From NCBI RefSeq assembly GCF_033843645.1, contig NZ_JAWXVZ010000001.1, positions 62,001 to 126,000 on the forward strand: DNA of 64,000 bases, in the 5' to 3' direction. Both the position numbers and the translations under genes were made by a program. Below, piece by piece: positions 41,929 through 50,848 of the stretch. Numbering within the stretch: position 1 is the stretch's first letter; every line of letters starts with the position of its first letter. The DNA comes from Pseudovibrio zosterae. GTDB lineage: Bacteria; Pseudomonadota; Alphaproteobacteria; Rhizobiales; Stappiaceae. Under the pieces are notes generated by a model. It made no database searches and was not told the DNA's origin. It worked only from the letters and a program-made list of their open reading frames with translations.

Positions 41929-44808
41929 ATGAGCGATACCAAAAACACTGACGACAAACAGGGCACCGGCGAGCGTAAGACGCTTGGCCTCAAGCGAGGC
42001 GGCGTTGAAAAAGGCACTGTAAAGCAGAGCTTTTCGCACGGCCGCTCTAAGGCTGTCGTCGTGGAAAAGAAGAAGCGCCGCGTTGTGGTGCCGGGCCAAG
42101 AGGGCTCAGCCAGCACGGCTTCTTCATCCGCGCCGTCTGCACCAAAACAACAAGAAACCCGTCCGCAAGAAGCTCGTCGTGGTGCTGGTGAAGGTCAGCG
42201 ACGCGGTGACGGCGGACGCAGTGGCAATAGCCGCAACAACAACAACCAGCGTGGTGGTCAGCGTCGTGGCAACGGCGGTGGTCAAGGCGGTGGTGCCGGT
42301 GCACAGCGGACCCTGACCAAGGGCGAAGCAGATGCACGTCTGGCCGCGCTGCGCGAAGCACAGCTGCGTGAGGTTGAAGACAAAAAGCGCCGCGCTGAGC
42401 AGGAGCGTCAGCGGATTCTGGCAGCTGAGCAAGCCAAGAAGGAAGCTGACGAACGCGCCAAGCGTGAAGCTGAAGAAGCCGCTGCACGCGCCAAGGCCGA
42501 AGAAGAGGCCAAGGCAGCAGCGCTCGCTCGCGCAAACGAAGAGCCAGTAGCCAAGCAGGACGCAAAGCCAGCCGGCAAGCCGGAAGGCGCAGCGAAGAAG
42601 CCTGCACCGCAGACACGTGAAGGTCGTCCTGCGCGTGATGACCGTCCACGCGAAACCCGTCCAACCCGCACCATGCGCGATGGCAAGCCGCCTCGTCTCG
42701 ATGGTCCGCGTCCAGGCGCACGCAAGCCGGGTGAAGGCACCAAGCCGGGTGAGAACAAGCGTCCGGCAGGTGGTCGCGGTCCTCAGGCTCCAGCTCCATC
42801 ACCGGCTGATCTTGAAGCCTTGGAAGGCGCCAAGAAGACACTCAAGCCTGTTGTAAAGAGCCCAGTGAAAAAGGCTCCTGCTCCGAGCAAGCCTGCCCGT
42901 GGCGGAGACGAACGTCGTCGGTCCAAGCTTACCATCACGCGTGCTACGGGTGATGATGAGGGTCGCAGCCGTTCATTGGCCTCCATGCGCCGCCGTCGCG
43001 AGAAGGAAAAGCGTCAGGGCAACCAGCAGCAGGTGGCTCGCGAAAAGGTGAGCCGCGAAGTGACATTGCCTGAAGCCATTACCATTCAGGACCTCGCGAA
43101 CCGTATGTCGGAACGCGCTGTTGATGTCATCAAACTGCTGATGAAGCAGGGCCAGATGCTGAAGATCAACGATGTGATCGATGCAGATACCGCTGAACTG
43201 ATCGCGGAAGAGCTGGGCCACACCGTTAAGCGCGTGTCCGAAGCGGATGTTGAAGAGGGTCTGTTCACACTCGACGACAAGGTTGAAGACCTTCAGGCGC
43301 GTCCACCGGTAGTGACCATCATGGGTCACGTTGACCATGGTAAGACCTCTCTGCTTGATGCCCTGCGTGAAGCAAATGTTGTATCCGGCGAAGCTGGCGG
43401 CATTACGCAGCACATCGGCGCTTATCAGGTAGAGCAGAACGGCCAAAAGGTTACCTTCATCGATACCCCAGGCCACGCAGCGTTTACCGCAATGCGTGCC
43501 CGTGGTGCCAAGTCAACTGACGTTGTGATCCTTGTGGTTGCAGCTGACGACGGTGTGATGCCGCAGACGAAGGAAGCTATTCAGCACGCCAAGGCGGCTG
43601 ACGTGCCGATCATCGTTGCGATCAACAAGATCGATAAGCCAGATGCTGATCCGAACCGGGTCCGTAACGATCTTCTGCGTGAAGAAATCGTCGTGGAATC
43701 CATGGGCGGTGACGTGATTGATGTCGAGGTCTCTGCGAAGCAGCGGATGAACCTGGACAAGCTGATCGAAATGATCCTGCTTCAGGCAGAAGTGCTTGAG
43801 TTGAAGGCAAACCCTGAACGCGCCGCTGAAGGTACTGTGATCGAAGCCAAGCTCGACAAGGGCCGTGGTCCGGTTGCGACCGTTCTGGTTCAGAAGGGTA
43901 CTCTGCGTGTAGGTGACATTCTGATTGCAGGCACTGAATGGGGCCGCGTCCGCGCAATGCTTGACGAAAACGGCAAGCAGGTTGATGTGGCTGGTCCATC
44001 CAAGCCCGTTGAGATCCTTGGCTTCCAGTCAACGCCAGCTGCTGGTGATATGGTTGCCGTGGTCGAAAACGAAGCACGTGCTCGTGAGATCTCGGATTAT
44101 CGTCAGCGTCAGAAGCGCGATAAGATGGCTGCTCGCATCGCAGGTTCACGCGGATCTCTGGAAGCCATGATGAAGGGCCTTCAGGAAGACGGCCGCAAGG
44201 ACTTCGCCGTTGTCGTCAAGGCAGACGTGCAAGGTTCTGCGGAAGCGATCCAGGCATCTTTGGAAGAACTTGGCAACGACGAAGTTGGCTGCCGCGTGAT
44301 TGCAGCGGGTGTCGGTGGGATCACCGAAAGCGACATCACGCTCGCGATGGCGTCCAAGGCACCGATCATGGCGTTTAACGTTCGTGCAAACAAGCAGGCG
44401 CAGGAAGCTGCCCGTCGCGAAGGCATCGAGATCCGCTACTACAGCGTGATCTACGATCTGATCGACGACGTGAAGGCAACCATGTCTGGCATGCTGGCAC
44501 CAGAGCGCCGCGAGACTTTCCTTGGTTACGCGGAGATCAAAGAGGTCTTCAACATCACCAAGATTGGCCGTGTGGCTGGTTGTCTCGTCACCGAAGGTGT
44601 CGTGCAGCGTGGCGCACAGGTTCGTCTGCTCCGCGACAACGTTGTGGTGCACGAAGGCGAATTGGGTACGCTCAAGCGCTTTAAGGACGAGGTCAAGGAA
44701 GTGGAATCCGGCGTCGAATGCGGCATGAACTTTACAAACTACAAAGACATGCGCGTTGGCGATGTGATCGAGTGCTTCCAGGTTGAAGAGATCGCTCGCT
44801 CTCTCTGA
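41929..44808 (+). CDS. infB: translation initiation factor IF-2
   Basis: GTPase that brings initiator tRNA to the 30S subunit. 959 residues. The N-terminal 380 residues are low complexity: RGG/N-rich (near residue 100), then a charged Ala/Glu/Lys/Arg helix (residues 135-200) and Pro/Lys/Arg-rich segments. The G domain has GHVDHGKTSLLDAL, DTPGHAAFTAMR and NKIDKPDADP. Domains II-IV follow to the C-terminus. A perfect hairpin follows the stop. Confidence 0.98.
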   Translation: MSDTKNTDDKQGTGERKTLGLKRGGVEKGTVKQSFSHGRSKAVVVEKKKRRVVVPGQEGSASTASSSAPSAPKQQETRPQEARRGAGEGQRRGDGGRSGNSRNNNNQRGGQRRGNGGGQGGGAGAQRTLTKGEADARLAALREAQLREVEDKKRRAEQERQRILAAEQAKKEADERAKREAEEAAARAKAEEEAKAAALARANEEPVAKQDAKPAGKPEGAAKKPAPQTREGRPARDDRPRETRPTRTMRDGKPPRLDGPRPGARKPGEGTKPGENKRPAGGRGPQAPAPSPADLEALEGAKKTLKPVVKSPVKKAPAPSKPARGGDERRRSKLTITRATGDDEGRSRSLASMRRRREKEKRQGNQQQVAREKVSREVTLPEAITIQDLANRMSERAVDVIKLLMKQGQMLKINDVIDADTAELIAEELGHTVKRVSEADVEEGLFTLDDKVEDLQARPPVVTIMGHVDHGKTSLLDALREANVVSGEAGGITQHIGAYQVEQNGQKVTFIDTPGHAAFTAMRARGAKSTDVVILVVAADDGVMPQTKEAIQHAKAADVPIIVAINKIDKPDADPNRVRNDLLREEIVVESMGGDVIDVEVSAKQRMNLDKLIEMILLQAEVLELKANPERAAEGTVIEAKLDKGRGPVATVLVQKGTLRVGDILIAGTEWGRVRAMLDENGKQVDVAGPSKPVEILGFQSTPAAGDMVAVVENEARAREISDYRQRQKRDKMAARIAGSRGSLEAMMKGLQEDGRKDFAVVVKADVQGSAEAIQASLEELGNDEVGCRVIAAGVGGITESDITLAMASKAPIMAFNVRANKQAQEAARREGIEIRYYSVIYDLIDDVKATMSGMLAPERRETFLGYAEIKEVFNITKIGRVAGCLVTEGVVQRGAQVRLLRDNVVVHEGELGTLKRFKDEVKEVESGVECGMNFTNYKDMRVGDVIECFQVEEIARSL

Positions 44809-44840
44809 AGCCTCGCTTCGATTTGAGTAAAATCCATTAC

Positions 44841-44871
44841 ACGCCGGCGGGGCCTTGCTCCTCGCCGGCGT
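44841..44871 (+). terminator. hairpin between infB and rbfA
   Basis: ACGCCGGCG (44841-44849) and CGCCGGCGT (44863-44871) are perfect arms, loop 13 bases. Only CTTAC follows, so it more likely protects or processes the mRNA than ends it. Confidence 0.5.
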
Positions 44872-44892
44872 CTTACACTGAGAAGTACAAAA

Positions 44893-45312
44893 ATGGCAAA
44901 AGCACGCGATGAGTTTGCAGGTCAGCCGTCACAGCGCCAGCTGCGCGTTGGCGAGCTTATCCGCAAAGAACTCAGTGACATTCTTTCCCGTGGCCGGCTC
45001 AGCGATCCCGATCTAGACGGTGTAATCTTGACGATCCCTGAAGTGCGAATGACGCCGGATTTGCGTTGGGCTACAGTGCTGGCTATGCCGCTGGGTGGTC
45101 AGAACACGGAAAACGTCATTGAAGCGCTGAACCGCAGCGCAAAGTATTTCCGCGGTCAGGTGGCCCGCCGTGTCACCATGAAGCACATGCCGGAACTGCG
45201 CTTTGTCGCGGATACACGGTTTGATGATGACGATCGCATTACGCGTCTGCTTCAGGACCCGCTGGTAAAGCGCGACCTTGAACGCGATGATGACGCCGAC
45301 ACCAACGAATAA
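44893..45312 (+). CDS. rbfA: ribosome-binding factor A
   Basis: Cold-shock 30S maturation factor, 139 residues. SQRQLRVGELIRKELSDIL opens the KH-like fold; VRMTPDLRWATVLAMPLGG is the core; MKHMPELRFVADTRFDDDDR the conserved end. It sits in the usual place between infB and truB. Confidence 0.95.
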   Translation: MAKARDEFAGQPSQRQLRVGELIRKELSDILSRGRLSDPDLDGVILTIPEVRMTPDLRWATVLAMPLGGQNTENVIEALNRSAKYFRGQVARRVTMKHMPELRFVADTRFDDDDRITRLLQDPLVKRDLERDDDADTNE

Positions 45313-45332
45313 TCAAAATAACAAAGAGCTGA

Positions 45333-46286
45333 ATGAGTATGGCGCGGCAGCAGCAGCGACGCAGAAAACGTTATCCAGTCAACGGTTGGCTGGTTCTTGA
45401 TAAGCCTTTGAACCTGACCAGCAATGAAGCTCTTGGCAAGTTGAAGCGCATCTTCCATCCGGAAAAGGTCGGGCACGCAGGGACGCTGGATCCTCTTGCC
45501 TCTGGCTGTTTGCCTATTGCCTTTGGCGAGGCAACTAAGACCGTTCCGTATGTCATGGACGGCCGCAAGGTATACAGTTTTGAAGTTACTTGGGGCATTC
45601 AGACCACAACGGATGATGCGGAAGGCGAGACTGTAAAGACTTCCGATGTGCGGCCTGATGCGGCGGCAATCGGCGCTGTCCTGCCGGAATTCCGCGGTAC
45701 GATTCAACAGGTGCCGCCAATCTTCTCCGCCATCAAGGTGGATGGAAACCGCGCATATGACCTTGCCCGCGACGGCGAGGATGTTCAGCTTGAAGCCCGT
45801 CCGATTGATGTGCACCGCCTCGATTTGGTTGAATGCATTGATGAAAACCGTGCCGTCTTTGAAGCGGAGTGCGGCAAGGGAACCTATGTGCGTGCATTGG
45901 CTCGTGACATCGGCGAGCGCCTTGGGACATGCGGGTACGTGACTGATCTGCGCCGTCTTTTGGTGGGCCCGTTTGGTGAGCACGAGATGGTGGACTTCGA
46001 CGAGCTCGCGGCGATTGCTGAAGAGGCGGAGAGTGAAAACCCACTTGAGAACCCCGAGCTGATGGAGTGCCTGTTACCTGTTGAGGCAGGTTTGGCGCAA
46101 CTGACTGGGGTGGTGGTGAGCGCTGATGCAGCAGCACGGCTCAAACGCGGCATGTCAATTATCTTGCGCGGCGCTACAGCACCCATTGGGCCTGAAGAGG
46201 TTTATGTCACCTCCGGCGGAACCTTGATTGCGTTCGGGGAAGTCGCGAAAGGTGAGTTCAAGCCTAAGCGCGTGTTCAATCTCTAA
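45333..46286 (+). CDS. truB: tRNA pseudouridine(55) synthase
   Basis: Converts U55 of the T loop to pseudouridine. 317 residues. The catalytic aspartate is in HAGTLDPLASGCLPIAFGEA near residue 49; YSFEVTWGIQTTTDDAEG and GTYVRALARDIGERLG follow. N-terminus is basic (ARQQQRRRKRYP). rpsO follows after 228 bases of structured leader. Confidence 0.96.
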   Translation: MSMARQQQRRRKRYPVNGWLVLDKPLNLTSNEALGKLKRIFHPEKVGHAGTLDPLASGCLPIAFGEATKTVPYVMDGRKVYSFEVTWGIQTTTDDAEGETVKTSDVRPDAAAIGAVLPEFRGTIQQVPPIFSAIKVDGNRAYDLARDGEDVQLEARPIDVHRLDLVECIDENRAVFEAECGKGTYVRALARDIGERLGTCGYVTDLRRLLVGPFGEHEMVDFDELAAIAEEAESENPLENPELMECLLPVEAGLAQLTGVVVSADAAARLKRGMSIILRGATAPIGPEEVYVTSGGTLIAFGEVAKGEFKPKRVFNL

Positions 46287-46389
46287 GGCTTTTGAGCACT
46301 TCAGATTCCTCTGGCATTTCGGATGGTTTTCCTCCATAGTCCCGCCGCTGGGTGAGGAGAACTTGCCCGGTCGTTTTGTGCCAACTAGA

Positions 46390-46465
46390 CCATGCTGGAC
46401 GACATCTCGGCATGGCCAACGGTTGGGCAAGGCCTCGCGATAGAGGCAAAGCCACGCCAGTGGCT
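46390..46465 (+). other. structured rpsO leader
   Basis: Three hairpins in tandem: CCATGC/GCATGG (46390-46415), GCCTC/GAGGC (46432-46447), AGCCAC/GTGGCT (46450-46465). S15 represses its own mRNA through leader structures in E. coli; a like role is possible but the sequence is different. Confidence 0.4.
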
Positions 46466-46514
46466 GTCAAAAACACAGCCCTTAATTCAGGGGCGAAACA
46501 AAAAGGAAAAGACG

Positions 46515-46784
46515 ATGTCGATTACTCCTGAGCTCAAAGCTGAGCTGATCAAGGAATACGCCACTAAAGAAGGCGACACCGGTTCCCCAGAAGTACAGGT
46601 TGCGATCCTGACGCACCGCATCACGGCTCTGACCGAGCACTTCAAGGACCACAAGAAGGATAACCACTCCCGTCGTGGTCTTCTCAAGATGGTTAGCCAG
46701 CGTCGTAAGCTGCTTGACTACGTGAAGGCTAAGGACGAAGCACGCTATCAGTCTCTGATCCAGCGTCTGGGTATCCGCCGCTAA
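46515..46784 (+). CDS. rpsO: 30S ribosomal protein S15
   Basis: 89 residues from ATG 46515 after AAAGGAAAAG. The central GDTGSPEVQVAILTHRITAL and HKKDNHSRRGLLKMVSQRRK match S15, which binds the 16S central domain. The frame is open upstream to 46392 but that part is leader. A strong terminator follows, then pnp, the usual rpsO-pnp pair. Confidence 0.98.
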   Translation: MSITPELKAELIKEYATKEGDTGSPEVQVAILTHRITALTEHFKDHKKDNHSRRGLLKMVSQRRKLLDYVKAKDEARYQSLIQRLGIRR

Positions 46785-46795
46785 AGTGGCAATGG

Positions 46796-46827
46796 AAAGC
46801 GCGGCGGCACTACTTCCGCCGCGTTTT
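46796..46827 (+). terminator. rpsO terminator
   Basis: CGCGGCGG (46800-46807) pairs with CCGCCGCG (46816-46823), extended by AAAG with TTTT; loop eight bases. It should reduce transcription into pnp. Confidence 0.8.
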
Positions 46828-46932
46828 CGTTTAAACAGGATGGTGGTACGGGGCAGGATTGCCGGTGTCTTTTGATTTGAAAGATACTCGTCGTCTTGCC
46901 TGTGATTAATCACCCTCTCCTGCAATGGAAAG

Positions 46933-47026
46933 GACGGTTGCGGCTTGAAACCCAAAAGCTGCAATCGTCACGGCAATAAAGTGACGGTTCCGTATTTGGC
47001 CCAACCGTGGGCCTGCCGAACGGAAC
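46933..47026 (+). promoter_or_regulatory. structured pnp leader
   Basis: Hairpin 1: a 14-bp stem, 46933-46946 with 46956-46969 (two wobbles). Hairpin 2: CGTCAC (46966-46971) with GTGACG (46981-46986), sharing four bases with hairpin 1. Hairpin 3: GTTCCGT (46987-46993) with ACGGAAC (47020-47026), enclosing GGCCCA/TGGGCC (46998-47013). The long stem looks like an RNase III substrate as in E. coli pnp autoregulation. Confidence 0.55.
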
Positions 47027-47044
47027 GAACGTTAGGATATGAAT

Positions 47045-49180
47045 ATGTTTGATATACATCGCGTGGAAGTCGATTGGGGCGGACGCCCTCTCATCCTCGA
47101 AACTGGTAAAGTAGCTCGTCAGGCCGATGGCGCCGTGATGGCGACCTATGGTGAAACCAAGGTTTTGGCAACGATCGTTGCTGCGAAGGAACCTAAGCCA
47201 GGTCAGGATTTCTTCCCGCTTACCGTGAACTATCAGGAAAAGGCATACGCTGCTGGCCGCATCCCAGGTGGCTACTTCAAGCGCGAAGGCCGTCCTTCTG
47301 AGCACGAAACTCTGACATCCCGTCTGATCGACCGTCCAATCCGTCCACTGTTCGTGGATGGCTTCAAGTGTGACACTCAGGTCATCATCACCGTTCTCAG
47401 CCACGACCTTGAGAACCAGCCAGACATCTTGGCAATGGTTGCAGCTTCTGCAGCTCTGACCATCTCTGGCGTTCCATTCATGGGCCCAATCGGCGGTGCA
47501 CGCGTTGCGTACATCAACGAAGAGTACGTTCTGAACCCAACCGTTGACCAGATGGAAGAAACCGCTCTGGACCTCATCGTTGCAGGTACTTCAGACGCGG
47601 TTCTGATGGTTGAATCTGAAGCACAAGAGCTCTCTGAAGAAGTGATGCTCGGCGCAGTGATGTTCGGTCAGCAGGGCTTCCAGCCGGTTATTGATGCAAT
47701 CATCAAGCTGGCTGAAAAAGCTGCGAAGGAACCACGTGAAGTGGTTGTTCCGGACCATTCAGATCTGTTTGCCAAGATCAAGGAAATCGCTGCAGACGAC
47801 CTTGGTGCCGCTTACTCCATCACGCAGAAGACCGAGCGCAAGAACGCTATTGATGCTGCAAAGGCTAAGGTTGTTGCAGCTCTCATCACTGATGCTGAAG
47901 ATGCACCAGAAGCCGTTGTTGTAGGCGATCTCTTCAAGAAGCTGGAAGCTGAAATCGTACGTGGACGTATTCTGGACACTGGCAGCCGTATCGACGGCCG
48001 TGACCTGTCTACTGTTCGTCCGATCATGTCTGAAGTTGGCATCCTGCCACGCGCACACGGCTCCTCACTGTTCACCCGCGGTGAAACACAGGGCCTCGTT
48101 GTCGCAACGCTGGGTACTGGCGAAGACGAGCAGTTCGTTGACTATCTGGAAGGCACCAAGAAGGCTACCTTCTTGCTGCACTACAACTTCCCTCCATACT
48201 CCGTTGGTGAGACCGGTCGTATCGGTTCTCCAGGTCGCCGCGAAATCGGTCACGGCAAGCTCGCTTGGCGCGCTGTAAACCCGATGCTGCCTGCACACCA
48301 CGATTTCCCATACACCCTGCGTGTTGTATCTGAAATCACCGAGTCCAACGGTTCCTCTTCCATGGCAACCGTTTGTGGTACCTCTTTGTCCCTTATGGAC
48401 GCTGGTGTGCCCCTGAAGGCTCCTGTTGCTGGTATCGCGATGGGTCTCATCAAGGAAGGCGATCGCTTCGCAGTACTCTCCGACATCCTTGGTGATGAAG
48501 ACCACCTCGGCGACATGGACTTCAAGGTAGCAGGTTCTGAGAACGGTGTTACCGCGCTGCAGATGGACATCAAGATCGACGGTATTACCGAAGAGATCAT
48601 GAAGGTTGCTCTGGAGCAGGCAAAGGGTGGTCGTATCCACATCCTCGGCGAAATGTCAAAGGCAATCACCGAGGCCCGTGCGGAGCTTGGTGAGCATGCA
48701 CCACGCATCGAAGTGATCAAGATCCCTGTCGACAAGATCCGTGAAGTGATCGGCTCCGGCGGCAAGGTGATCCGTGAGATCGTCGAAAAGACCGGCGCTA
48801 AGATCAACATCGAAGACGATGGCACCGTCAAGGTTGCGTCCGCAGACGGTAAGGCCATCAAGGCCGCGCTGAACTGGATTAACTCCATCGCTGCTGAGCC
48901 AGAAGTTGGCGTGATCTACGAAGGTACTGTTGTGAAGTGCGTTGACTTCGGCGCATTCGTCAACTTCTTCGGCGCACGTGATGGTCTGGTTCACATTTCC
49001 CAGCTTGCACCAAAGAAGGTCGCCAAGGTCACAGACGTGATCAAGGAAGGCGACAAGGTTTGGGTCAAGCTCATGGGCTTCGACGAGCGCGGCAAGGTTC
49101 GCCTTTCCATGAAGGTCGTAGACCAGGAGACTGGTAAGGAAATCGCAAAGGATGAGGAAAAGGCTGAAAAGTCTGAGTAA
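47045..49180 (+). CDS. pnp: polyribonucleotide nucleotidyltransferase (PNPase)
   Basis: 3'-5' phosphorolytic exoribonuclease of the degradosome. 711 residues from ATG 47045, which has AGGA at correct spacing; ATG 47039 is only two codons earlier and too close to it. Two RNase PH domains (VEVDWGGRPLILETGKVARQ and RIDGRDLSTVRPIMSEVGIL), KH (EVIGSGGKVIREIVEKTGAK) and S1 (GVIYEGTVVKCVDFGAFVNF) are all present. Strong codon bias suggests high expression. Terminator follows. Confidence 0.98.
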   Translation: MFDIHRVEVDWGGRPLILETGKVARQADGAVMATYGETKVLATIVAAKEPKPGQDFFPLTVNYQEKAYAAGRIPGGYFKREGRPSEHETLTSRLIDRPIRPLFVDGFKCDTQVIITVLSHDLENQPDILAMVAASAALTISGVPFMGPIGGARVAYINEEYVLNPTVDQMEETALDLIVAGTSDAVLMVESEAQELSEEVMLGAVMFGQQGFQPVIDAIIKLAEKAAKEPREVVVPDHSDLFAKIKEIAADDLGAAYSITQKTERKNAIDAAKAKVVAALITDAEDAPEAVVVGDLFKKLEAEIVRGRILDTGSRIDGRDLSTVRPIMSEVGILPRAHGSSLFTRGETQGLVVATLGTGEDEQFVDYLEGTKKATFLLHYNFPPYSVGETGRIGSPGRREIGHGKLAWRAVNPMLPAHHDFPYTLRVVSEITESNGSSSMATVCGTSLSLMDAGVPLKAPVAGIAMGLIKEGDRFAVLSDILGDEDHLGDMDFKVAGSENGVTALQMDIKIDGITEEIMKVALEQAKGGRIHILGEMSKAITEARAELGEHAPRIEVIKIPVDKIREVIGSGGKVIREIVEKTGAKINIEDDGTVKVASADGKAIKAALNWINSIAAEPEVGVIYEGTVVKCVDFGAFVNFFGARDGLVHISQLAPKKVAKVTDVIKEGDKVWVKLMGFDERGKVRLSMKVVDQETGKEIAKDEEKAEKSE

Positions 49181-49202
49181 TCTTCTTTTGAGATCGTGAA
49201 TG

Positions 49203-49237
49203 AAAAGGTCGGCCTCCGGGTCGGCCTTTTTTGTTTT
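49203..49237 (+). terminator. pnp terminator
   Basis: AAAAGGTCGGCC (49203-49214) pairs with GGTCGGCCTTTT (49219-49230), twelve pairs with two wobbles around TCCG, then TTGTTTT. A classic Rho-independent terminator. Confidence 0.9.
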
Positions 49238-49275
49238 GCTGGCTTGCTTCAGAGCTGAGGGGCGGTAGCTATTGT

Positions 49276-49614
49276 CTAGTTGATGAGGTTCAGTGGGTTT
49301 TCATCGTTGTTGTTTGTGCTGTCGCTGGCCTCTACAAGAATGCTCACGCCCATGTGGCCAAACGAATAGAGCACACCGGGCGAACCAACATTCCATGTGC
49401 CGTCTCCTGCGTTGTACTTGAGAAAAACAAGGCCTCTGGGTATTTGCAAAACAATTTGAGTGTCTTGGGTGTAATCATAATCGAGCAGCTTGAATGATGA
49501 GCCACGTTGAATGGTGAAGGAGGCCACTGGCATAACAGATGGCTTCTGAAAGCCCACCTGCCACGTTTCCGGCTGGTCGGTCTCACATAAAAAGGAGAGG
49601 TCGTACTTTGCCAT
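49276..49614 (-). CDS. hypothetical protein, unrecognised
   Basis: 112 residues from ATG 49614; a TTG at 49704 would add 30. No family is recognised. The chain is beta-rich in appearance: SFTIQRGSSFKLLDYDYTQD, then VLQIPRGLVFLKYN, GTWNVGSPGVLYSFGHMGVS, and an Asn/Asp-rich end (STNNNDENPLNLIN). No signal or membrane segment. It lies 111 bases after the EamA transporter on the same strand and could share its transcript. The opposite-strand open frame 49231-49497 starts inside the pnp terminator and is rejected. Confidence 0.45.
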   Translation of the reverse strand: MAKYDLSFLCETDQPETWQVGFQKPSVMPVASFTIQRGSSFKLLDYDYTQDTQIVLQIPRGLVFLKYNAGDGTWNVGSPGVLYSFGHMGVSILVEASDSTNNNDENPLNLIN

Positions 49615-49725
49615 TGAGGTCTCACAATCGCCTAGGGACGTTGTCTCGTTGACGCGTTCCGGACGAAACTGTGAGAGGCCTGCAACGGGGCCAAAGGACC
49701 CCAAAGCTGCCGTTTCAATGAATGC

Positions 49726-50607
49726 CTACAATGCTGCAGGCTTGCTTGGCACGAGGGCGCGGCGACCATTTACCAGAATATAGATGCCGCTCAACACGAT
49801 AATGCTGGAGCCAAGAAGCATCATGAGGTCTGGCGTTTCGCCAAAGATGGCAAACCCAAACCCAAGTGCAAACAATAGCCGGGAATAGCGAAACGGCGTT
49901 ACAACGGAAACCTCACCAGTCCGCATCGCCACGGTGAGTGCGTAGTAGGCGCCGATGCCGATTACAGTGGCGCCTGTGATGGCAAACCAACTAAAGGCAT
50001 CAGGCCAGACGAAGCCGCTCGTGGCAGCCGCATAAACGCCTCCGGTCGGCACGAGGACCGCGAAGCCGTAGACACCCAGCTGCATGTTGGAAAGCGCCGG
50101 TGGAGCTGCTCTCGTCGCTAAATCGCGCCCCGCAAAGCCTAGCATTCCGAGAACAGCTAAAATAGATGTCAGCTGAAAGGCTTCGGGTGTAGGCTTGATG
50201 ACCAGAAGCACACCAATAAAACCGATGAGAATGGCAATCCAGCGCTGCCAGCCTACGCGCTCGCCCATGAACACGGCCGCCCCCAGTGTTACCGCAAGAG
50301 GTGTTGCCTGCAAAATCGCCGAAGTGCTGGAGAGTGTGCTGAGCGCCAGAGACAAAATGAAGAACAGCCGGCCGGAGATCTCGAACACGGCACGCATGGC
50401 CAGCGTTTTGTTCATGGCCTGGGGTACAAGGGCCCGTTCGCCTCTACGCCAGGTGAGCAACAGAAAGCCCACCATGCCACCAAGGCCAAACATCATCAGG
50501 ATCTGTCCGACAGGTACGCCGTCTGCAGCCAGTTTCACGAACATATCTTCAACGGCAAAGCCAAGCATGGCGAGCACCATCCAGGCGCTGCCCCTAATGT
50601 TTTCCAT
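49726..50607 (-). CDS. EamA/DMT-family transporter
   Basis: 293 residues with about ten hydrophobic helices and two EamA repeats (SAWMVLAMLGFAVEDMFVKL at the start, then LQATPLAVTLGAAVFMGERV and VVTPFRYSRLLFALGFGFAI). RhaT/YdcZ-like drug/metabolite exporters share this layout. Substrate unknown. The gene is divergent from dapB. Confidence 0.88.
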   Translation of the reverse strand: MENIRGSAWMVLAMLGFAVEDMFVKLAADGVPVGQILMMFGLGGMVGFLLLTWRRGERALVPQAMNKTLAMRAVFEISGRLFFILSLALSTLSSTSAILQATPLAVTLGAAVFMGERVGWQRWIAILIGFIGVLLVIKPTPEAFQLTSILAVLGMLGFAGRDLATRAAPPALSNMQLGVYGFAVLVPTGGVYAAATSGFVWPDAFSWFAITGATVIGIGAYYALTVAMRTGEVSVVTPFRYSRLLFALGFGFAIFGETPDLMMLLGSSIIVLSGIYILVNGRRALVPSKPAAL

Positions 50608-50767
50608 GGTTAGACGAGCCTCAATACGCGGAAGGTGGGAGAGAACCGAACAGAGGTTTGGTGGCTTAATAAGGGGGAGCCTAAGCCGGTTCTCCTAAGG
50701 GGTCTACGTATATTTATGGAGGAGTTGTTGAGCCAACATCATTTGACGCTTCCGTCAGCAGGCCAAA

Positions 50768-50795
50768 TTGCGAATAGCTTCAGTCCCTGCTATAT
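50768..50795 (+). promoter_or_regulatory. dapB promoter
   Basis: TTGCGA (50768-50773), 16 bases, CTATAT (50790-50795). The -10 is the alphaproteobacterial consensus. The dapB ATG lies about 46 bases after the expected start point. Confidence 0.5.
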
Positions 50796-50848
50796 GCTTC
50801 TACACCTTTAGTAGAAACAAAGGCGCAGACAAACCTCGGGGGACGGCG

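Noticed and set aside
49231..49497. 88-codon + frame after pnp
   Set aside because: It starts right at the pnp terminator tail, has no ribosome site, and overlaps the better minus-strand frame.
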